This document shows, in pieces, positions 15,241-18,358 of a stretch of 18,358 bases of DNA. Numbering within the stretch: the first letter of the stretch is position 1; every line of letters starts with the position of its first letter. The stretch lies in contig DFEE01000007.1 in NCBI GenBank assembly GCA_002368645.1, positions 1 to 18,358 on the forward strand, read 5' to 3'. The notes under the pieces are model-generated. The model did not search any database. It saw only the letters and a list, made by a program, of their open reading frames with translations, and was not told where the DNA came from. The translations under genes and the position numbers were made by a program. This stretch comes from Bacteroidales bacterium UBA3810. GTDB taxonomy: Bacteria > Bacteroidota > Bacteroidia > Bacteroidales > Paludibacteraceae.

Positions 15241-15279
15241 CAAACCCTGAAAGTGTATTGCTTTCGGGGTTTGATTTTT
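15241..15279 (+). terminator. Intrinsic terminator of glgP
   Basis: CAAACCCTGAAAG (15241-15253) pairs with CTTTCGGGGTTTG (15261-15273), 13 bp with one G-U pair, around a 7-nt loop and followed by ATTTTT. It lies 30 nt after the glgP stop. Confidence 0.9.
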
Positions 15280-15388
15280 AATGGTATTATCCGCCCGCAC
15301 CCTATCCAAGCCGCGACCACCTTTATAGATTCGTTATGGATCCTTTATGAATCTCCTTCGCAAAAAATGCATAAAATTTACGTAAATA

Positions 15389-15420
15389 TTTGCACATATC
15401 TGCAAAAAGTTGTATATTTG
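15389..15420 (+). promoter_or_regulatory. Promoter of the TPR-HTH regulator
   Basis: TTTG (15389-15392), a 20-nt spacer, then TATATTTG (15413-15420), an exact consensus match. Expected start near 15426, giving a leader of about 128 nt before the GTG start at 15554. One copy of TGCAAAAAGT lies inside the spacer and two more lie in the leader. Confidence 0.75.
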
Positions 15421-15476
15421 CACCGTTTTTAATTGCAAAAAGTTTGTATTTTATAAGAAAAAAACGTGCAAAAAGT
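15401..15476 (+). repeat. Three copies of TGCAAAAAGT at exact 33-bp spacing
   Basis: The 10-mer TGCAAAAAGT begins at 15401, 15434 and 15467. Similarity between copies 1 and 2 continues (AGTTGTATATTT versus AGTTTGTATTTT), suggesting decayed 33-bp tandem units. The first copy lies between the -33 and -7 promoter elements and the others just downstream of the predicted start, a typical place for an operator. The remainder of 15280-15553 holds no ORF I can support; a weak AGATTC/GAATCT dyad lies around 15328-15353. Confidence 0.6.
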
Positions 15477-15553
15477 AGGTGATATTCAGTATGTCCCATT
15501 ATATGCTTTAGGGTGGATCTAATTATCTCAAATAATTTAACACCTTTGCAGCG

Positions 15554-16999
15554 GTGAAACGAAAGGTTCTTTACATATTAAGTTTGCTGCTCATACTATT
15601 CAGCAGTTGTACCAATGAGCATTTGCAGGAAGCAAAAAACACTATCGCCCAAGCGGATAGTATCATGGCTATTGCTCGTGCCGAAGGATGGTACTCCGCT
15701 GCCTCAGGCGATACAACATGTATTTTAGGCGATAGTATTCGTCTTGCGGAAGCGACCAACTCCTTATCCAAACCATTGTGGCGTCCTTTCTTCCATGCGA
15801 GAGACTACGCCCATGCCTCATACCACTACGCACGACTACTTCGGGAGCATGATGACTTTCCCGCGGCCATGCAAGCCTTCATTAACATTACCCACTCCAC
15901 AACCAATGACCATATTATCAAAGGAAGAGCCTATAGTAATATCGCAACTTTATGCAATTTAGAAAGTAATTATGCCCTTGCTTACGATTTTTATCAAAAA
16001 GCAGCAACTGAGTTCATTTGTGCGAAAGATACTCTTGCATATTATTATGCCATTAATGATAAAGTTTTTCAATTAACAGAGCAACGGCAAAGCGAAGCCA
16101 TTGATTCAATCTTTCATTTAATTTCGTCTTGTTCGGACTCAACGATTAATAGGAAATTTACTGAAACTTTAGCAAATGCCTATATGATGACTCAATGTTA
16201 TGACTCCGCGATTTACTATGCCAACACCTTACGTAATAATGGAGACCCAACGCCAATCATGATTTTAGCTCAATCATATTCCTATCTTAATATAAAGGAT
16301 TCGGCTACATATTATGCTCAATTGTTATTGCAAATGCCCCACTCTCTATTTAATCTAAATAATGCGCTATATATTTTGACTAATGACGACGAGACTAAAA
16401 ATGCACAGGATATTAAAGGAACTGCTGCCCTTCGTGCTGATGTTCAAAAACAAATTGAGATTCAGCAAGGGCGTCTATCACATGCCGTTGAGATATTGCT
16501 ACAGGATTTACACCACACTGCTCCACTCAAGCGATTCATAATATTAACCTGCATTATTATACTGCTACTGACGATAGCAATTTTAAATTTGAGGTATCTT
16601 CATTTTCGAAAGGTTGCTTTGGATAATGAGGTGGAACTGACCCACGAAATGTGCGAGCAAGCCATTGAGCGTATGGAGTCTTACTGCGTAGTTCTGAACA
16701 ATCCAAAAGATATATATTCCGTATTGCATTGGAAAGATTATCAAGCAATGTGTCAATTGATTGATGCACAATTTAATGGTTTGAGTAGCAAACTTATTCA
16801 AAAATATGCACTCAATGAGTTAGAAATACGTGTTTGCATCTTAACAATGTTACAATATACCCAAAAAGATATTGCCATGATATTACCTTACGCTGAAACA
16901 GGAGTCGGGAAACTTAAGTATCGAGTGGCAAAAAAAATTGGTATTTCAGCTCGTGAACTACGAGAATTTCTTTTACATTTTGCTATCCAAAAGGTATAA
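15554..16999 (+). CDS. Membrane-spanning TPR sensor with C-terminal HTH (transcription regulator)
   Basis: The 481-aa protein starts at GTG. It opens with a lipoprotein-type signal (LFSSC, C19), followed by a TPR-rich periplasmic region (about 80-260, with repeats such as HASYHYARLLREHDDFPAAMQAF and AYSNIATLCNLESNYALAYDFYQKAA). A membrane helix lies at 328-347, then a linker, and a cytoplasmic HTH at about 417-475 (ALNELEIRVCILTMLQYTQKDIAMIL...KYRVAKKIGISARELREFLL). This layout matches a Bacteroidota class of one-protein transmembrane regulators with LuxR-like DNA-binding ends. Neighbours downstream encode secreted and lipid-anchored proteins. GC falls abruptly from about 50% to about 30% near 15900, inside the gene. 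Ligand and targets are unknown; the regulator role is inferred from architecture. Confidence 0.85.
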   Translation: MKRKVLYILSLLLILFSSCTNEHLQEAKNTIAQADSIMAIARAEGWYSAASGDTTCILGDSIRLAEATNSLSKPLWRPFFHARDYAHASYHYARLLREHDDFPAAMQAFINITHSTTNDHIIKGRAYSNIATLCNLESNYALAYDFYQKAATEFICAKDTLAYYYAINDKVFQLTEQRQSEAIDSIFHLISSCSDSTINRKFTETLANAYMMTQCYDSAIYYANTLRNNGDPTPIMILAQSYSYLNIKDSATYYAQLLLQMPHSLFNLNNALYILTNDDETKNAQDIKGTAALRADVQKQIEIQQGRLSHAVEILLQDLHHTAPLKRFIILTCIIILLLTIAILNLRYLHFRKVALDNEVELTHEMCEQAIERMESYCVVLNNPKDIYSVLHWKDYQAMCQLIDAQFNGLSSKLIQKYALNELEIRVCILTMLQYTQKDIAMILPYAETGVGKLKYRVAKKIGISARELREFLLHFAIQKV

Positions 17000-17014
17000 T
17001 TTCGAAACAATTTC

Positions 17015-17082
17015 TTAATTGCCCATGTGGAAATTTTCTTCATGGCTGATAATGAGCAATTTACAAAATTAATTGCCCATGT
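17015..17082 (+). repeat. 14-bp direct repeat TTAATTGCCCATGT upstream of the secreted-protein promoter
   Basis: Exact copies lie at 17015-17028 and 17069-17082, 54 bp apart start to start. The second copy ends 6 bp before the -33 TTTG of the promoter at 17089-17120, a good position for an activator. The first begins 15 nt after the regulator gene ends. Binding by the adjacent regulator is only a guess. Confidence 0.6.
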
Positions 17083-17088
17083 CCATTT

Positions 17089-17120
17089 TTTGGTAATTTA
17101 ATAAATTTATTGTAATTTTG
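17089..17120 (+). promoter_or_regulatory. Promoter of the secreted protein / lipoprotein unit
   Basis: TTTG (17089-17092), a 20-nt spacer, then TAATTTTG (17113-17120). Start near 17126, about 39 nt before the ATG at 17165. A hairpin CGTGAAT/ATTCACG (17124-17130 with 17141-17147, 10-nt loop) would sit at the very 5' end of the mRNA. Confidence 0.78.
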
Positions 17121-17164
17121 CATCGTGAATTAAACAAATTATTCACGACTAAATTATTACATAT

Positions 17165-17557
17165 ATGAAAAAAATCTGTTTACTCCTTGCAGGACTGCTT
17201 TGTTTAGGTACTCCTGCTATGTACGCCGATGAACTTGGCGTGGAAATTCCTCTTGTGGAGATCGTCTCAATGAACAATTTACCCGGAGATGTCTTACCCA
17301 TGGATAGTCCGGGACAATCAGGACAGACTCCGACTCACCCTAATGATTTTCATGCCTATCTTGCCGGCAACACATTAACCATTACATCGCTGGCTGCTAC
17401 ATCTTCTATGGCTCGGGTCATCAATGCCACAAATGGAAATCAAGTAATCAACACCACCTTTGGAGCCTACACAACCCATCAATTGCCAATAGGCATCTAT
17501 GCCCTCCGCATCTCTACCGCCACCGGCGACTTAGTAGGACAATTTATAGTGCAATAA
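17165..17557 (+). CDS. Small secreted protein with T9SS-CTD / DUF3244-like beta fold
   Basis: The 130-aa protein has a signal peptide (MKKICLLLAGLLCLGTPAMYA, cleavage near 21), a short linker rich in Pro, Gly and Ser, and a C-terminal beta-strand domain from about residue 62: HAYLAGNTLTITSL, ARVINATNGNQV, LPIGIYALRI, TGDLVGQFIVQ. The pattern of strands, the G-I-Y-x-L-R-I motif and the terminal G-Q-F-I-V resemble DUF3244-type small secreted proteins and the type-A CTDs that target proteins to the type IX system. Here that domain is nearly the whole mature protein. It has its own promoter and precedes the lipoprotein gene by about 20 nt. GC returns to about 50%, unlike both neighbours. The function is unknown. 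Confidence 0.85.
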   Translation: MKKICLLLAGLLCLGTPAMYADELGVEIPLVEIVSMNNLPGDVLPMDSPGQSGQTPTHPNDFHAYLAGNTLTITSLAATSSMARVINATNGNQVINTTFGAYTTHQLPIGIYALRISTATGDLVGQFIVQ

Positions 17558-17577
17558 CATTAAAAGTCTAAATGATT

Positions 17578-18358
17578 ATGAAACGATTTATATATATTTT
17601 TATCGCATTATTCATTGCAATAATGAACAGTTGCAATTATAATAATGCTCCAACACAAACCGTTAATGACAATGCAAGATTGGCGCCACCGCCTCACGAC
17701 TTTGACTTAATAAAAGGTGATTTACAACAAATTATTACCAACAATAATGAATACAAAAATCCATACTCTATATCTGTTATGAGAGAGGCCTTCGAAGTGA
17801 TAAAGAAAGCTGTTGAAAGTCCAAATGAATATAATTCCAATCTCGACATTGCAGACATTGTAAAAGTAACTAGTAGTTTAAAACCGACTGATTTCTATAT
17901 TGCATTAAGACCGGAAGACTCTTTACAATATGCAAGTTGGTGTGACACTTCCCTTATTCCTACCTTTCCTTTCCCATTATTATTAGAAGAAATTGATGGA
18001 TACCAAAGTAAACAAACATATCCTCTAAAAAACTCAAAATTAGAGGTGCCCGTGTTATATGGTGTTTGTCACGAAAATACTTTAAATGATATTATTAGGA
18101 GTAAGGTTCCTTTTGAAATCATCGATTCTTTATTCCTCCCAGAGAATTCTACAGAATTGGCCGCATATAGTCATTGGTTTAATCTTGAACAAAACACATC
18201 ATTAGATGAAGTGAATACGCAAATTCAAAATCAAAGTGATTTCGCAGAAGCAATTACACATCTGGCTTTTCAAATAGTTGGCTTAGATGAAGAAAAAGCG
18301 AAAGCGCCTGCTCGCAAAATAGCGAATGATACTATTTGCGAGACGCGACATTTTCTGT
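17578..18358 (+). CDS. Lipoprotein of unknown function, truncated by window end
   Basis: An uninterrupted frame runs from the ATG at 17578 (or from 17572, two codons upstream) to the last base: 260 codons with no stop. The N-terminus is a clear lipoprotein signal, MKRFIYIFIALFIAIMNSC, with C19 as the lipidated residue, followed by an Asn-rich linker. The visible part has TDFYIALRPEDSLQYA, FPFPLLLEEIDGYQ, VPVLYGVC and PFEIIDSLFLPEN. From memory this spacing recalls the N-terminal part of uncharacterised Bacteroidota surface proteins (RP-DS, D-FPL, PYEVLD-LYIPE), but I cannot name the family. It is about 30% GC and cotranscribed with the small secreted protein. The C-terminus, probably the informative part, is outside the window. 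Confidence 0.85.
   Translation, partial: MKRFIYIFIALFIAIMNSCNYNNAPTQTVNDNARLAPPPHDFDLIKGDLQQIITNNNEYKNPYSISVMREAFEVIKKAVESPNEYNSNLDIADIVKVTSSLKPTDFYIALRPEDSLQYASWCDTSLIPTFPFPLLLEEIDGYQSKQTYPLKNSKLEVPVLYGVCHENTLNDIIRSKVPFEIIDSLFLPENSTELAAYSHWFNLEQNTSLDEVNTQIQNQSDFAEAITHLAFQIVGLDEEKAKAPARKIANDTICETRHFL

Noticed and set aside
15401..15476. The 33-bp-spaced repeats as a CRISPR array
   Set aside because: The repeated unit is only 10 bp, there are three copies, and the intervening sequence is itself partly similar; no cas genes are present.

Overview
The window looks like a chromosome segment from a Bacteroidales (Bacteroidota) bacterium that is probably not a classical Bacteroides. Three things point there. 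Seven promoters match the Bacteroidota sigma-ABfr pattern TTTG-N19/20-TAnnTTTG. The gene families are typical of the phylum: an ExbB-ExbD-ExbD cluster, the gliding/T9SS lipoprotein GldD, a bacterial group-II GGGP synthase, and a membrane-tethered TPR-HTH regulator. Shine-Dalgarno signals are weak. Roughly the first 15.9 kb is ordinary core genome with moderate GC (about 45-58% in lines counted by hand).

Layout, left to right. (1) 1-370 is noncoding: a leftward promoter for a gene outside the window, a purine/pyrimidine-alternating repeat, and a terminator closing the next operon. (2) 371-2761, minus strand: exbB, a four-helix membrane protein, and two exbD genes, packed as one operon that energises TonB-type outer-membrane transport; no tonB follows. 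(3) tRNA-Ser(GGA), with repeats resembling its own T-arm between it and exbB. (4) 3189-7843, minus strand: an RlmL-type rRNA methyltransferase, queA, a GH53 endo-galactanase and tatD, separated by only 23-30 nt. (5) tRNA-Ser(UGA) on the plus strand with its own promoter and terminator. (6) 8034-12511, minus strand: gldD-pcrB-tadA-pgpH-dusB, a tightly coupled operon mixing T9SS/gliding, ether-lipid-type chemistry, tRNA editing, c-di-AMP turnover and dihydrouridine synthesis. (7) A divergent promoter pair, then glgP on the plus strand with a strong terminator at 15241-15279.

Right end (15280-18358). This is the accessory-looking part: a membrane-spanning TPR regulator with a C-terminal HTH, a small secreted protein with a T9SS-CTD-like beta fold, and a lipoprotein of unknown function that runs off the window. 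All three read rightward. Upstream of the regulator a 10-mer occurs three times at exactly 33-bp spacing. Upstream of the secreted protein a 14-bp direct repeat sits next to the promoter. Base composition alternates sharply between about 50% and about 30% GC, including a break inside the regulator gene. If the window holds an undescribed system, the best candidate is this regulator / secreted protein / lipoprotein module, sensing in the periplasm and controlling surface or secreted products. That role is inferred from architecture and position only.
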